Part shown: positions 25,933-35,305 of the stretch, piece by piece
Position numbering within the stretch: position 1 is the stretch's first letter
How the letters are laid out: each line of letters starts with the position of its first letter
DNA from: SG8-40 sp963792855
Lineage (GTDB): Bacteria; Pseudomonadota; Gammaproteobacteria; Burkholderiales; Eutrophovitaceae
Reading direction: 5' to 3'
DNA length: 64,000 nt
Assembly: GCA_963792855.1 (NCBI GenBank)
Contig: CAWBXZ010000005.1
Location: forward strand, 62,001 to 126,000
Notes under the pieces: model-generated
Databases searched by the model: none
What the model was told of the DNA's origin: nothing
The model's input: the letters and a program-made list of their open reading frames with translations, nothing else
Made by a program: the position numbers and the translations under genes

Positions 25933-26793
25933 CTATTGTTGCGCGACGCGATACGGATCGAGCAGCCGGGCGCCGGCATCTGCGCCGAGTTGATAGCGCA
26001 TGTTTCCGGGCATGCGTACCAGAACGACTTCCGGTTCTCGGGCGAGCACCTGGAATGTCGCGCTTTCCCCATTGCTGAACCGGATGTCGATGCGTTCGCC
26101 ATGCGGCTCGGCCTCATTGGGGGCCACGGATAGTGCCGAGGCAAGTTGCCATTCGGCGACCCACACATTGAGCTCGTCCGGAGTTGGCGCAACGTCATGG
26201 CCGGCTGGTGCGCTGCCCTGGATTGACCACGCACCCTTGTCGCTCTGGACGGCTTGCCACTTTCCGAAGTCGTATGCCACCGGCTTCTCGTGATCGGCAA
26301 GCAGTTTGCGACCGATCAGTTCGGACATGTTTGTCGGAAGGCTGTAGCCATGATAGGTGCGCACCAGGTAAACACGCCCCTCGCTCGCCAGGTATTGCTC
26401 ATTGGTAATTTCGTTGATATTGCCGAACGCAAACGACTGATCGTTCAGCGTTACTGTTACCGATGCCGGGTCAAGCCCGTAGCGCGACAGGTTCTGCCCG
26501 GGAAACTCGCCCGATGCGGTCGCCATGGTGAGGTCCAACAGGCGGTCGATCTGCAGGGGTTCGGCGTGTGTCTGATAGGGTTGCATGATGTACCACGACC
26601 CATGACGCTTCTCTAGCTGGAGGTCCAGCCCGGCGTCGCGCTGCAGGCGTATCCGGTTGACGTCGTCGCGCTTGAGTTGCGACACGCGGATACCCTGTTC
26701 CACCACGTCCTTCGCAGGACGAAGGTAAGCGTACAGCCCGATCGCGACCAGCGCCAGGAGCAGGACCAGATTGAGTATCAGGCGTGATTTCAC
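25933..26793 (-). CDS. DUF4340-domain protein of a Gld-like ABC exporter
   Basis: A 286-aa protein with one N-terminal transmembrane helix (about residues 7-25) and a large soluble part of alternating beta-strands. This is the organisation of DUF4340 proteins that accompany GldG-type ABC auxiliary subunits. I put the start at GTG 26793, whose GTGA overlaps the upstream stop; the longer frame begins inside the neighbour. Its role is unknown, but the coupling suggests it is part of the same envelope complex. Confidence 0.8.
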   Translation of the reverse strand: MKSRLILNLVLLLALVAIGLYAYLRPAKDVVEQGIRVSQLKRDDVNRIRLQRDAGLDLQLEKRHGSWYIMQPYQTHAEPLQIDRLLDLTMATASGEFPGQNLSRYGLDPASVTVTLNDQSFAFGNINEITNEQYLASEGRVYLVRTYHGYSLPTNMSELIGRKLLADHEKPVAYDFGKWQAVQSDKGAWSIQGSAPAGHDVAPTPDELNVWVAEWQLASALSVAPNEAEPHGERIDIRFSNGESATFQVLAREPEVVLVRMPGNMRYQLGADAGARLLDPYRVAQQ

Positions 26794-28133
26794 GATCGGC
26801 GCCGTTTCCACCAGATAACGCCACCGCTGATCAGAAATCCGAGCGGCAGAAAGACCAGGAAGCCGAAGCCGATTAACGCCATCATCGGCCGCGACCACTC
26901 GAGCGACATGTCGACGCGTGTCTTGGGCTCTATGGAGATCAGCGAGTCGTCCCCGGCCAGCCAGTTCATGGTGCTGATGCCAAAGTCCATATTCCCCAGC
27001 AAACCAACATACTGATTGGAAAAACCTTTTGCTGTGCCAATCACAACGATACGCTGTTTCTTGTTGCCGACATCGCGCTCGAGCGCGGCCGCGACAGTGA
27101 TCGGCCCACGAACGTCGCTGTCGGCGTCAAAGCGCGCGTTGCGCAGCCCGCTCGTTTCCAGCCAGGCGCCGTCGGTCGTTTCGACCAGTGGCGTGAAGTG
27201 AAACGCCGATCCCTCATGAGCCGAAATGCGCCGGGTGTAGGGAAACACCGTGTTGCTCTCCAAGGGATCCATAACCGGATGCTCGGCGTAGGCAGATGCC
27301 AGCGCGAACGACCCGGGAAGCCTCTGCATGGCCGCAGACGGATCAATTACAACGCCGTCGATGAGATCGAGGCCAAGGAATTCGGCAACGGCATCCATGC
27401 CGCGTAGCGAGTCATAGTCGACCAGCCACAGCAGGTTGCCACCGTTCTCCAGATATCTGTTGATCCGGTTGACTTCGCCGGGGAGCAGGTCAACGCGCGG
27501 ACCGGCGATGACCAGAACGGATGTGTTGTGGGGCACGTCCTGCGCGACGGCGAAATTTACGGTTACCGTGCGAAATCCCTTGGATACAAGCTGTGTGCCG
27601 AAATCACCAAGGTCGAAATTGGCGCTGCCGTCCAGTTTGCCTTCACCGTGTCCATCAAGAGTACTCACCAGTCGCTCGGACGAGCGCATCAGGCGCAATA
27701 GCAGGTTCATCAGTTCCTGCTCGTTCAACGTCCTGAGATTGTCAGTGCGGCCGTTGAGTTCTATCACCAGCTCGCCGTTGACGCGCACGCCGGCATTATT
27801 CGCGGCAACAGGATCTTCGCGCGGGTCGATGAAAGTGAGGGAAATGTCTTCCTTGGCGCGCTGATACGGCCGGATAAAATCCTGGATTGGCCGGCGCAAA
27901 TCGCCTTCAGCGTCTGCGGTGGCGAATGCTTTTATGTCGATCGGGCCGGAAATCTGCGCAAGTACGTTGATGGAAGCATCAGACAGCGTGTTGCGTTTGC
28001 TTTGCGTAAGGTCCCAGATCGTATCGATGTCCCTTGTCAGATATGCAATTGAAGCAACCAGGGCAATCAGCAGCACCAGGAACAGGCTGTTCTGGGCGAG
28101 AGCTTGCAAGCGGAGTCGGGTGTTCATCTTCAT
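26790..28133 (-). CDS. GldG-like auxiliary component of an ABC-2 exporter
   Basis: A 447-aa protein with N- and C-terminal transmembrane helices (about residues 11-31 and 419-440) flanking a periplasmic domain related to GldG of the gliding-motility ABC system (DUF4350/IFT52-like fold). Segments such as VLVIAGPRVDLLPGEVNRI and YLENGGNLLWLVDYDS are typical. In proteobacteria these clusters are not linked to gliding; the substrate is unknown. ATGA-type overlap with the permease gene upstream. Confidence 0.85.
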   Translation of the reverse strand: MKMNTRLRLQALAQNSLFLVLLIALVASIAYLTRDIDTIWDLTQSKRNTLSDASINVLAQISGPIDIKAFATADAEGDLRRPIQDFIRPYQRAKEDISLTFIDPREDPVAANNAGVRVNGELVIELNGRTDNLRTLNEQELMNLLLRLMRSSERLVSTLDGHGEGKLDGSANFDLGDFGTQLVSKGFRTVTVNFAVAQDVPHNTSVLVIAGPRVDLLPGEVNRINRYLENGGNLLWLVDYDSLRGMDAVAEFLGLDLIDGVVIDPSAAMQRLPGSFALASAYAEHPVMDPLESNTVFPYTRRISAHEGSAFHFTPLVETTDGAWLETSGLRNARFDADSDVRGPITVAAALERDVGNKKQRIVVIGTAKGFSNQYVGLLGNMDFGISTMNWLAGDDSLISIEPKTRVDMSLEWSRPMMALIGFGFLVFLPLGFLISGGVIWWKRRRS

Positions 28134-28873
28134 GCGTGTAATCGATCGGAATCAAGGCGGCGAATGGAAAGGATGATGAATGTCACGCTCAGCAGTCCGA
28201 AGTAAATCAGGTCGGTAACCGCGACCGAGCCGTTCATGAATCCCTCGAAATGTTTCAGCAAGGACAGCAGATGGAGCCAGCTCTCCGGATCGGTCGCCGC
28301 GATATTGATGATCCACAACCCCAGAAATACTGCGAGTGAAAGCATTGCCGCGACCACCGGATGCGTGGTCAGGCAGGAAATGAACAACCCGATCGCCGCA
28401 AAGCTGCAACCGAGCAGAAAAAGCCCGACCAAGTTCGCAGCGAGCAGCCCTGTGTCGATGGCGCCTCCGGCAAGCACCGACAGCGCCATCAGGGAAATCA
28501 GCAGGTTTATCAGCAGCAGGAAAACCACCATTGCAAGGTACTTGCCGAGCACGATCTGGGTCATTGACACGGGCGCCGACATCAGCAGCGCCATCGTCTG
28601 GTTGCGGCGTTCCTCGGATATCAGTCTCATGGTCAGCAGCGGCACCGACATCAGCAACACCATCGAGGCGACCCCGAACATCGGAACGATGGCAATCTCT
28701 GTCAACCCTGGAGCGTTGGGCGTGCGCGCAAGTTGCGCCTGGACCATCAAAAAGCCGTCAATCTGTTTAAGAAAGATCAGCGCGAGAACAAACTGCAGGA
28801 ATGCCAGAATGACCCATGCCAGCGGTGACGTGAACATCGAGCGCAATTCCTTGCCGGCTATCGTAAAAATCAT
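28130..28873 (-). CDS. ABC-2 type permease (GldF-like)
   Basis: A 247-aa integral membrane protein with six hydrophobic segments, starting MIFTIAGKELRSMFTSPLAW, a typical ABC-2 permease N-terminus. I placed the start at 28873, where ATGA overlaps the ATPase stop; the longer frame adds unrelated sequence from inside that gene. It forms an exporter with the ATPase upstream, and with the GldG-like and DUF4340 proteins downstream. Confidence 0.88.
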   Translation of the reverse strand: MIFTIAGKELRSMFTSPLAWVILAFLQFVLALIFLKQIDGFLMVQAQLARTPNAPGLTEIAIVPMFGVASMVLLMSVPLLTMRLISEERRNQTMALLMSAPVSMTQIVLGKYLAMVVFLLLINLLISLMALSVLAGGAIDTGLLAANLVGLFLLGCSFAAIGLFISCLTTHPVVAAMLSLAVFLGLWIINIAATDPESWLHLLSLLKHFEGFMNGSVAVTDLIYFGLLSVTFIILSIRRLDSDRLHA

Positions 28874-29871
28874 TTGGTTGCCTCCGTATCCGGGCCGGCG
28901 TTCGCGGTTGATTGTGCCGCGGCGGGTTCGGCGTTGTCCTGGCGAGTGAGTTGTACGAATACTTCCTCGACACTGGCCTGCGCCGGGGACAGCTGGTAAA
29001 GCCCCCAATCCCGTTCCACGCTCGTGCGCACCAGCTGATCAGTCGGATCCTGTCCGGATTGCGAAATTACGCGATATACGCCGTCGCTCACCTTCTCCGC
29101 GCGCGCCGGGGCGACCGCCGCTGAAAGGTCTGCTTGCGTCGGCGGCCGGCGTAAAGACACTTGCAGCGAGTGGCCGCCGCGGAACTGGCGCAGCCCCGAT
29201 ATGGCATCGGCGAATACCACTCGTCCGCGGTGCATGATCTGAACGCGGTCACAAATCGCCTCCACCTCGGGAAGGATATGCGTCGACAGAATGACGCTAT
29301 GCTCGTTGCCAAGCTCGCGGATCAGCGCGCGAATTTCACGGATCTGGTTCGGGTCAAGGCCGACTGTGGGTTCATCGAGGATGATGACGTCAGGATCATG
29401 GATGATCGCCTGGGCAATTCCCACGCGTTGCTGGTAGCCCTTGGACAGTGAGCCAATCAGTCTGCGGCCCATGTCCGACAACCCGCTCCGAAGTTTCGCC
29501 CGGTCGACTGCGCGTTCGAGTCCCGGCTTTGCAATCTTGTGCAATCGTCCCGCCAGGCGCAGGTATTCGTCGACGCGCAAATCCTTGTATAGCGGTGGAA
29601 CTTCAGGCAAATAGCCGATTCTGGCTTTTGCCGCAGTCGGTTTCTCGATCAAATCCACGCCGCAGATGCTGACCGACCCCTCGCTTGGTGCCAGATTGCC
29701 GGTAATCATCTTCATGGTGGTCGTCTTGCCGGCACCATTTGGGCCCAGCAAACCGACAATTTCACCACGCTTAAGGTCCAGCGATATGTCATCGACTGCC
29801 AGATTGTTGCCGTAGCGGCGCGACAATCCTTTGGCGGCCAGAGTGACTTCTTGGCCCGCTGTATTGCTCAT
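28870..29871 (-). CDS. ABC exporter ATPase (GldA-like)
   Basis: ATP-binding subunit, 333 aa. Walker A GPNGAGKTT is at residues 43-51, the signature is LSKGYQQRVGIAQA, and Walker B is VIILDEPTVGLDP. A C-terminal extension of about 100 residues follows the nucleotide-binding domain, ending in an Ala-rich tail. It is the first gene of the four-gene leftward operon. The substrate is not evident. Confidence 0.9.
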   Translation of the reverse strand: MSNTAGQEVTLAAKGLSRRYGNNLAVDDISLDLKRGEIVGLLGPNGAGKTTTMKMITGNLAPSEGSVSICGVDLIEKPTAAKARIGYLPEVPPLYKDLRVDEYLRLAGRLHKIAKPGLERAVDRAKLRSGLSDMGRRLIGSLSKGYQQRVGIAQAIIHDPDVIILDEPTVGLDPNQIREIRALIRELGNEHSVILSTHILPEVEAICDRVQIMHRGRVVFADAISGLRQFRGGHSLQVSLRRPPTQADLSAAVAPARAEKVSDGVYRVISQSGQDPTDQLVRTSVERDWGLYQLSPAQASVEEVFVQLTRQDNAEPAAAQSTANAGPDTEATK

Positions 29872-30119
29872 GCTTGTCTCGATTCCTTAGGAAAAACGGA
29901 TCTGCTGTCTGAACGAAGGCCCGTTCCGGGTGTCAGTCCTGAATTACATGCTTTCCGGCGCCAGACACCGGTTCGGAAACCATGGGGTATCTTGTGATGG
30001 CTGCCAAATATACCTAAACTCGACTCACGATTGAAGAACTTCCGGCGTATGGCGGGTAATTGCCATTGCGCGAATCCTGCTTAATCTTCGATATCACGAG
30101 TCACTCTGGTCAAAAGCTC
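29872..30119. other. Divergent intergenic region between the ABC operon and the TPR gene
   Basis: 248 bases without a gene. It holds a plausible sigma-70 promoter toward the TPR gene (listed separately). I see no clear operator palindrome or promoter for the leftward ABC operon. Confidence 0.4.
29992..30020 (+). promoter_or_regulatory. Possible sigma-70 promoter for the TPR-lolB-ispE operon
   Basis: TTGTGA at 29992-29997, a 17-base spacer and TAAACT at 30015-30020. It lies 100 bases upstream of the TPR gene start. Hexamers are moderate matches but the spacing is ideal. Confidence 0.4.
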
Positions 30120-31889
30120 ATGCGTTATTCGGTGTTACTTCTCGTTTCTTTTTTCGCGGCCTTGAATGGCGCCTGCGCACAGACAACGATGCATCCGCAA
30201 GGGGTCGCGGGCACGACGATGGTGGCGCAGAATGACGAAGCTGAAAGTCTGGATCAGCGCGTACGCCGGGTTCTGGGCAAGTCACCCGTAATCGCGGACA
30301 GCGGCCTTGATGCCGAGTTCCTCTACAAGTTTCTGTTGGCTGAGATTGCCGGTCAGCGCGGTGATGTGGCGCTCGCCAGTGAGGCCTATGCGGACCTTGC
30401 GCGCCTGTCCCGGGACGCCAGGGTGGCCCGGCGAGCAACCGAAATCGCCCTTTATGCGAAGCGTGCCGATCTCGCGTTGCAAAGCGCCAGGCTCTGGTAC
30501 GAAACGGCTCCTGATTCAATGGCGGCGCAACGCACGCTTGCCGATTTGCTCATACAGTCCGGCGATCTGGAGTCTGCGCGGCCTTTGATCAGCGAGGTGC
30601 TGGCGACCTCGCCGGAGGGTCCCGAGCCAAGCCTGATGCAGTTGTACCAGCTTTGCTCGGCCCACCCCGACAAGCGCGCCGTAAACAAGCTGATACGCGA
30701 TTTGACGGAACCCTATGTCAGTTTGCCCGAAGCGCAATATGCGCGTGCGCAAGCTGCTTTTGGAAGCGGGCAGCGCGAGCAGGCGTTGCAATCGGTTGAC
30801 CGGGCTTTGGAGCTGCGCCCGGATTGGCAGCAAGGCGCGCTGTTGAAGGCGCATCTGCTGGGCGACCAGGATCGCAACGAGACGCTGGCGTTCATGCGGG
30901 TGTTCCTGCAATCGTATCCGGACGCGATGGAAGTCCGGCTCAATTACGCGCGCGCCCTGGTATCGGAGCGACGCTATGGCGAAGCCAAGAGCCAGTTCCA
31001 GATGCTTCTCAAAGCCAACCCCGACAATGCGAACCTGGCTTTTACGCTGGGCCTGCTATCCGCGCAAATCGGCGACGCACCGGCTGCTGACGAGCAGTTC
31101 AGGAGCGCTCTGGCGCTTGGCTACGGTGACCCGGATGCCATCTATTTCCAACTGGGGCAGGTTAACGAAAAACTTGACAAGGCCGACGAGGCAGCGCGCT
31201 GGTATCGTTCAGTGCAAGCCGGCGACCAGTTTGTGGCTGCGCAGTCCCGCTATGCGCTGCTGCTGGCCCGAAATGACGGGGTCGAGGACGCAAGGCTTTA
31301 TCTGCACTCTCTTGAAGTTGCCGAAGACGGTCAGCGTGTGCAGCTGATACAGGCGGAGGCGCACATGTTGAGAGAGATGCGCGAGTACGGGCAATCCTAT
31401 GCCGTACTTCAGGAGGCGTTGGTCTCGCGGCCCGATAATCGCGCGCTGCTCTACGACGTAGCCCTGGCGGCGGAAAAGATAGACCGGCTGGATATCACGG
31501 AGGAGCAGCTTCTCAAGTTGATAGCCCTCGAGCCCGACAGCGCGCAGGCATACAATGCCCTCGGATACACGCTGGCGGATCGTACCGAACGGTTCGACGA
31601 AGCAAGGGATTACATTGCCAGAGCGCTCGCCCTGGCGCCGGATGATCCATTTATCCTCGACAGCATGGGCTGGGTCGAGTACCGCCTGGGAAATGTTGAC
31701 GAAAGCATGCAATTCTTGCGTCGTGCCTATGAAATGCAGGCCGATCCGGAGATCGCCGCGCATCTTGGGGAAGTGTTGTGGGTCAGCGGAGTAGAAGACG
31801 AGGCAAGGCAAATCTGGGATGAATCGGCGAAGCAGCACCCGGACAACGAGACGCTGCAGCGGGTCATGCGCAAGTTTCTCGACCGCTGA
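30120..31889 (+). CDS. Exported TPR-repeat protein upstream of lolB
   Basis: A 589-aa protein with an N-terminal signal (LLLVSFFAALNGACA; the Cys could be lipidated but the lipobox is imperfect) and tetratricopeptide repeats along most of its length. The C-terminal repeats AYNALGYTLADRTERFDEA and DSMGWVEYRLGNVDESMQF are well formed. Such large TPR proteins are regularly encoded just before lolB and ispE in Betaproteobacteria. Their role is unknown, probably in envelope assembly. The start is ATG 30120, not the TTG at 30060. Confidence 0.88.
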   Translation: MRYSVLLLVSFFAALNGACAQTTMHPQGVAGTTMVAQNDEAESLDQRVRRVLGKSPVIADSGLDAEFLYKFLLAEIAGQRGDVALASEAYADLARLSRDARVARRATEIALYAKRADLALQSARLWYETAPDSMAAQRTLADLLIQSGDLESARPLISEVLATSPEGPEPSLMQLYQLCSAHPDKRAVNKLIRDLTEPYVSLPEAQYARAQAAFGSGQREQALQSVDRALELRPDWQQGALLKAHLLGDQDRNETLAFMRVFLQSYPDAMEVRLNYARALVSERRYGEAKSQFQMLLKANPDNANLAFTLGLLSAQIGDAPAADEQFRSALALGYGDPDAIYFQLGQVNEKLDKADEAARWYRSVQAGDQFVAAQSRYALLLARNDGVEDARLYLHSLEVAEDGQRVQLIQAEAHMLREMREYGQSYAVLQEALVSRPDNRALLYDVALAAEKIDRLDITEEQLLKLIALEPDSAQAYNALGYTLADRTERFDEARDYIARALALAPDDPFILDSMGWVEYRLGNVDESMQFLRRAYEMQADPEIAAHLGEVLWVSGVEDEARQIWDESAKQHPDNETLQRVMRKFLDR

Positions 31890-31893
31890 CGCA

Positions 31894-32469
31894 GTGCTGC
31901 GTTTTCGCGCCTGCCTTGCGGCTGTAACCGTTGCGCTGCTTACCGCATGTGCATCAAAGCCACCGGTTGTGCCGCCGAGTGCAATATCGGGAGAGCAGTT
32001 CGAACTGAGTGGGCGTGTCGCAGTGAAGCTGGATGGGCGCGGTCACTCCGCGCGAATGCGCTGGCTGCACGATTCCGGCTCCGATGCGATCTGGCTGTAT
32101 TCGCCAATCGGATCGACGATCGCCACCCTGACTGCCAACGCTGACTCGGCGACACTGGTGACCGCCAGGAAGGAAACGTTTCGATCTGAAAATGTACAGC
32201 AGCTGACCCGCGAGATCCTCGGCTGGGATTTGCCGCTGCCCGGATTGCAGCACTGGGTGCTCGGTCGCGTCAATCCGGCGGTGCCGGTTACGGAAATCGA
32301 GCGCGACGAGCAGAAGCGCATCACACGACTGGTGCAAGGTGACTGGCAAGTCGATTTTGCCGGCTACGAGGATAATGGCACTTTGCCACGGTCGCTGCTG
32401 CTGCATTTCGCTGATTTGCGCGTGCGCCTCGTGATCGACCGCTGGGATCTGACTTTGCTGACACCATGA
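31894..32469 (+). CDS. lolB: Outer-membrane lipoprotein receptor LolB
   Basis: Accepts lipoproteins from LolA and inserts them into the outer membrane. The signal ends in LLTAC (Cys19), so LolB is itself a lipoprotein. The domain shows FELSGRVAVKLDGRG and the C-terminal beta-strand pattern of LolB. I chose the GTG at 31894, 4 bases after the TPR gene stop; an ATG at 31819 would begin inside the TPR gene without a signal. Length 191 aa. ATGA overlap with ispE. Confidence 0.9.
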   Translation: MLRFRACLAAVTVALLTACASKPPVVPPSAISGEQFELSGRVAVKLDGRGHSARMRWLHDSGSDAIWLYSPIGSTIATLTANADSATLVTARKETFRSENVQQLTREILGWDLPLPGLQHWVLGRVNPAVPVTEIERDEQKRITRLVQGDWQVDFAGYEDNGTLPRSLLLHFADLRVRLVIDRWDLTLLTP

Positions 32470-33308
32470 AGGCCGGTTTTGAGTACTTTCCTGCGCCAGC
32501 CAAGCTGAATCTGTTTCTTCATGTCACCGGCCGGCGCGCCGACGGATACCACCTGCTGCAGACGGTATTCCGGTTTCTCGATTATGGGGATGACGTTGGT
32601 TTTCGCATGCGCCATGACGGAGAGATCCGGCGGACGGAGCGGATTAGCGGTATCGCGGACGATCAGGATCTGACGTTGCGCGCGGCCCATCTGCTGCGCT
32701 CAGTGAGCGGCTCGCGGCTGGGTGCTGACATCGACTTGATCAAGCGACTGCCAGTCGGTGGCGGGCTGGGAGGCGGCAGTTCGGATGCTGCGACCACGCT
32801 GATGGCGCTTAACCGTTTGTGGTCCCTGGGAATCCCGCCCATACGACTCCAAGCGCTGGCGCTGGAGCTGGGGGCTGATGTGCCGGTTTTCGTATTTGGC
32901 CGTACCGCGTTTGCCGAGGGAATTGGCGAGCGGCTGCAGACGATCCATGTCGATCCTGCCTGGTACCTTGTCGTTGTGCCCCAAGTCGCGGTTTCCACAG
33001 CAGAAATCTTCGCTGCACCCGAATTGACACGCAATTCCAAAGCCATCAAAATAGCGGCCTTTTCGATTGCCGAGGGCCATAACGACCTGGCGCCGGTAGC
33101 GTGCAAACGGTATCCCGAAATCGCGCGTTGCCTGCGATGGCTCGAACAATTCGGCAAGGCGGCGATGAGTGGTTCGGGAGCCAGTGTGTTCGTGGCTTTC
33201 GATAGCGAGACGCCGGCCCGGGCTGCCCTCAGTCAGCTACCGGCGGATATGAAAGGTTTTGTAGCGCGTGGTCTGGATCGGCATCCTTTGCTTGCCGCCT
33301 CCGGTTAA
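32466..33308 (+). CDS. ispE: 4-diphosphocytidyl-2-C-methyl-D-erythritol kinase
   Basis: GHMP kinase of the MEP isoprenoid pathway. The N-terminus PAKLNLFLHVTGRRADGYH is diagnostic. The ATP-binding loop PVGGGLGGGSSDAA is at about residues 96-110, and the C-terminal GHMP motif MSGSGASVFVAF is present. Length 280 aa. It is followed by tRNA-Gln and prs, the conserved betaproteobacterial order. Confidence 0.95.
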   Translation: MKAGFEYFPAPAKLNLFLHVTGRRADGYHLLQTVFRFLDYGDDVGFRMRHDGEIRRTERISGIADDQDLTLRAAHLLRSVSGSRLGADIDLIKRLPVGGGLGGGSSDAATTLMALNRLWSLGIPPIRLQALALELGADVPVFVFGRTAFAEGIGERLQTIHVDPAWYLVVVPQVAVSTAEIFAAPELTRNSKAIKIAAFSIAEGHNDLAPVACKRYPEIARCLRWLEQFGKAAMSGSGASVFVAFDSETPARAALSQLPADMKGFVARGLDRHPLLAASG

Positions 33309-33326
33309 AGTGCACAGCTTGTTTTT

Positions 33327-33403
33327 TGGGGAGTAGCCAAGTTGGTTAAGGCAGCGGATTTTGATTCCGCCATGCGAGGGTTCGAATCCTTCCTCCCCAG
33401 CCA
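33327..33403 (+). tRNA. tRNA-Gln (UUG)
   Basis: Full cloverleaf: acceptor arms TGGGGAG (33327-33333) and CTCCCCA, anticodon loop TTTTGAT with anticodon TTG at 33361-33363, T-arm with GGTTCGAATCC, and CCA encoded at 33401-33403. Located between ispE and prs as expected in Betaproteobacteria. Confidence 0.97.
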
Positions 33404-33464
33404 GACAATTCAGGGCAGGACATGTAAAGGGGAATGCTTTCCCCACACAAGTGTCGAGTCGATA

Positions 33465-33497
33465 ACAACACGCCGCTGGTGCGGCGTGTTGTGTTTT
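33465..33497 (+). terminator. Terminator between tRNA-Gln and prs
   Basis: Perfect 12-bp stem ACAACACGCCGC (33465-33476), loop TGGT, complementary arm 33481-33492, then GTTTT. It ends the tRNA transcript, although it lies only 35 bases before prs and could also act as a leader attenuator. Confidence 0.75.
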
Positions 33498-33531
33498 CAA
33501 ACGGTACAAAACGCGGTAAGAGAGTGTCGCA

Positions 33532-34482
33532 ATGGCCTATGACAGTTTGATGGTGTTTACCGGTAACGCGAATCCGGCCCTTGCGGCCGACGTTGCCAAG
33601 CACCTCAATATTCCGCTTGGCCGTGCCACTGTGAGCCGTTTCAGTGATGGTGAAGTGATGGTCGAGTTGCTCGAGAACGTGCGAGGCCAGGACACATTCG
33701 TTCTGCAATCGACCTGCACGCCAACCAACGACAATCTGATGGAAGTGCTGTTGATGGTCGATGCGCTCAAGCGTTCTTCGGCGGGACGGATTACGGCGGC
33801 CATTCCGTATTTTGGTTATGCCCGACAGGATCGCCGTCCTCGGTCTGCCCGGGTGGCCATCAGCGCCAAGATCGTCGCCAACATGCTGCAAGCGGCCGGT
33901 GTTGATCGGCTGCTGACGATGGACCTGCACTCCGATCAGATACAGGGGTTTTTCGATATACCCGTCGATAACGTCTACTCGGCGCCGATCCTTCTGGGCG
34001 ATATCTGGAAGCGTGACTACCGTGATCTCGTCGTTGTCTCTCCCGACGTTGGCGGCGTCGTGCGCGCAAGAGCGTTGGCGAAACGACTGGAGTCCGACCT
34101 GGCGATTATCGACAAGCGCCGGCCGCGGCCAAATGTCGCAACGGTAATGAACATCATCGGGGAGGTTGAGGGCCGGACCTGTATCATCATGGACGATATG
34201 GTCGATACCGCAAATACCCTTTGCGAGGCGGCCAACGCCCTGAAGAAAGCCGGGGCCGAGAAAGTCCTTGCGTACTGTACCCATCCAGTGCTGTCCGGCA
34301 AGGCGATCGAGCGAATTGAGAATTCATCACTGGATGAAGTGGTAGTCACCAACACTATTCCGCTGAACGAACAGGCGAGCAACTGCCCGCGCATCCGGCA
34401 GTTGTCGATAGCAGAGTTGCTGGCCGAGACGATGCGGCGAATCAGCAACGAAGACTCCGTGTCTTCGCTGTTCATGGATTGA
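33532..34482 (+). CDS. prs: Ribose-phosphate pyrophosphokinase
   Basis: Makes PRPP from ribose-5-phosphate and ATP for nucleotide, His and Trp synthesis. The MDLHSDQIQGFFDIPVDN region and the PRPP-binding loop IIMDDMVDTANTL (about residues 217-229) are present. The loop reads TANT where TAGT or TGGT is usual, a small variation. The N-terminus MVFTGNANPALA replaces the more common LFAGNA. Length 316 aa. A terminator separates it from rplY. Confidence 0.95.
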   Translation: MAYDSLMVFTGNANPALAADVAKHLNIPLGRATVSRFSDGEVMVELLENVRGQDTFVLQSTCTPTNDNLMEVLLMVDALKRSSAGRITAAIPYFGYARQDRRPRSARVAISAKIVANMLQAAGVDRLLTMDLHSDQIQGFFDIPVDNVYSAPILLGDIWKRDYRDLVVVSPDVGGVVRARALAKRLESDLAIIDKRRPRPNVATVMNIIGEVEGRTCIIMDDMVDTANTLCEAANALKKAGAEKVLAYCTHPVLSGKAIERIENSSLDEVVVTNTIPLNEQASNCPRIRQLSIAELLAETMRRISNEDSVSSLFMD

Positions 34483-34536
34483 GTATGCACATTGCCTGCG
34501 GCGAACCGCTGGCAGTCAGGATTTATGAAAACGGGT

Positions 34537-34559
34537 GGCGCGGTTAAAGCGCCTTTTTT
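34537..34559 (+). terminator. Terminator after prs
   Basis: Short GGCGC stem (34537-34541), a 7-base loop, GCGCC and six T residues (34554-34559). It lies in the 129-base prs-rplY gap, so rplY probably has its own promoter nearby or depends on read-through. Confidence 0.6.
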
Positions 34560-34611
34560 GGAGATCGGAAGCGGCTGGTCGCGGCTGGTTTCGAGTTGAC
34601 TGGAGAAGAAG

Positions 34612-35286
34612 ATGGCAACCATTGAAGTGAATGCAATGGCCAGATCTGTGCAAGGTACGGGTGCGAGCCGCCGCCTGCGCAGAACTGGCAAGGTACCGGC
34701 GATCGTTTACGGCGCCAACGAACAGGCTCAGGTGATCGAGCTCGATCACAAGGCGATCATGCTGCAATTGCGTCAAGAGGCCTTCCACGCCTCGATCCTG
34801 GCGATGAATGTCGATGGCAAGAAGCAGAACGTGTTACTGCGTGACGTGCAAATGCATCCGTGGAAACAGGAAGTGTTGCACATCGATTTCCAGCGCGTCG
34901 ACGCCAAGCAAAAGATTCATATGCGCGTGCCGCTGCACTTCGTGAACGAGGAGGTTGGACCCGGCGTCAAGCTCGGTGGCGGTGTCGTCAACCACGTGAT
35001 GACCGAAGTCGAGGTGAGTTGCCTGCCGGCCAATCTGCCCGAGTATGTCGAAGTCGATCTGGCGGCAATGGAGTTGGGCGATTCGATCCATTTGTCGGAG
35101 GTCAAACTGCCTGAAGGCGTTGAGTCGGTACAACTGACTCGCGGCGACGACTCGGTAGTTGTTTCCGTGCAGGTGCCAAGGGTTGCGGCTGCCGAGGAAG
35201 GGCCCGCAGGGGCAGTCGAGGGCGAAGCGGCCGGAGGCGCCGAGGCGGCGGCACCGGCGGAGCCCGCAGCCGAGGAAGAGAAGTAG
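34612..35286 (+). CDS. rplY: 50S ribosomal protein L25/general stress protein Ctc
   Basis: Long (Ctc) form of L25, which binds 5S rRNA. The N-terminal L25 domain contains RRLRRTGKVPAIVYGANE and LLRDVQMHPWKQEVLHIDFQ; the C-terminal beta domain follows from about residue 95. The last 35 residues form an Ala/Glu/Gly-rich acidic tail ending AAEEEK. Such tails are common in betaproteobacterial Ctc. Length 224 aa. pth follows, as is usual. Confidence 0.95.
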   Translation: MATIEVNAMARSVQGTGASRRLRRTGKVPAIVYGANEQAQVIELDHKAIMLQLRQEAFHASILAMNVDGKKQNVLLRDVQMHPWKQEVLHIDFQRVDAKQKIHMRVPLHFVNEEVGPGVKLGGGVVNHVMTEVEVSCLPANLPEYVEVDLAAMELGDSIHLSEVKLPEGVESVQLTRGDDSVVVSVQVPRVAAAEEGPAGAVEGEAAGGAEAAAPAEPAAEEEK

Positions 35287-35305
35287 CAGCCGGGCATGTT
35301 TCGGG

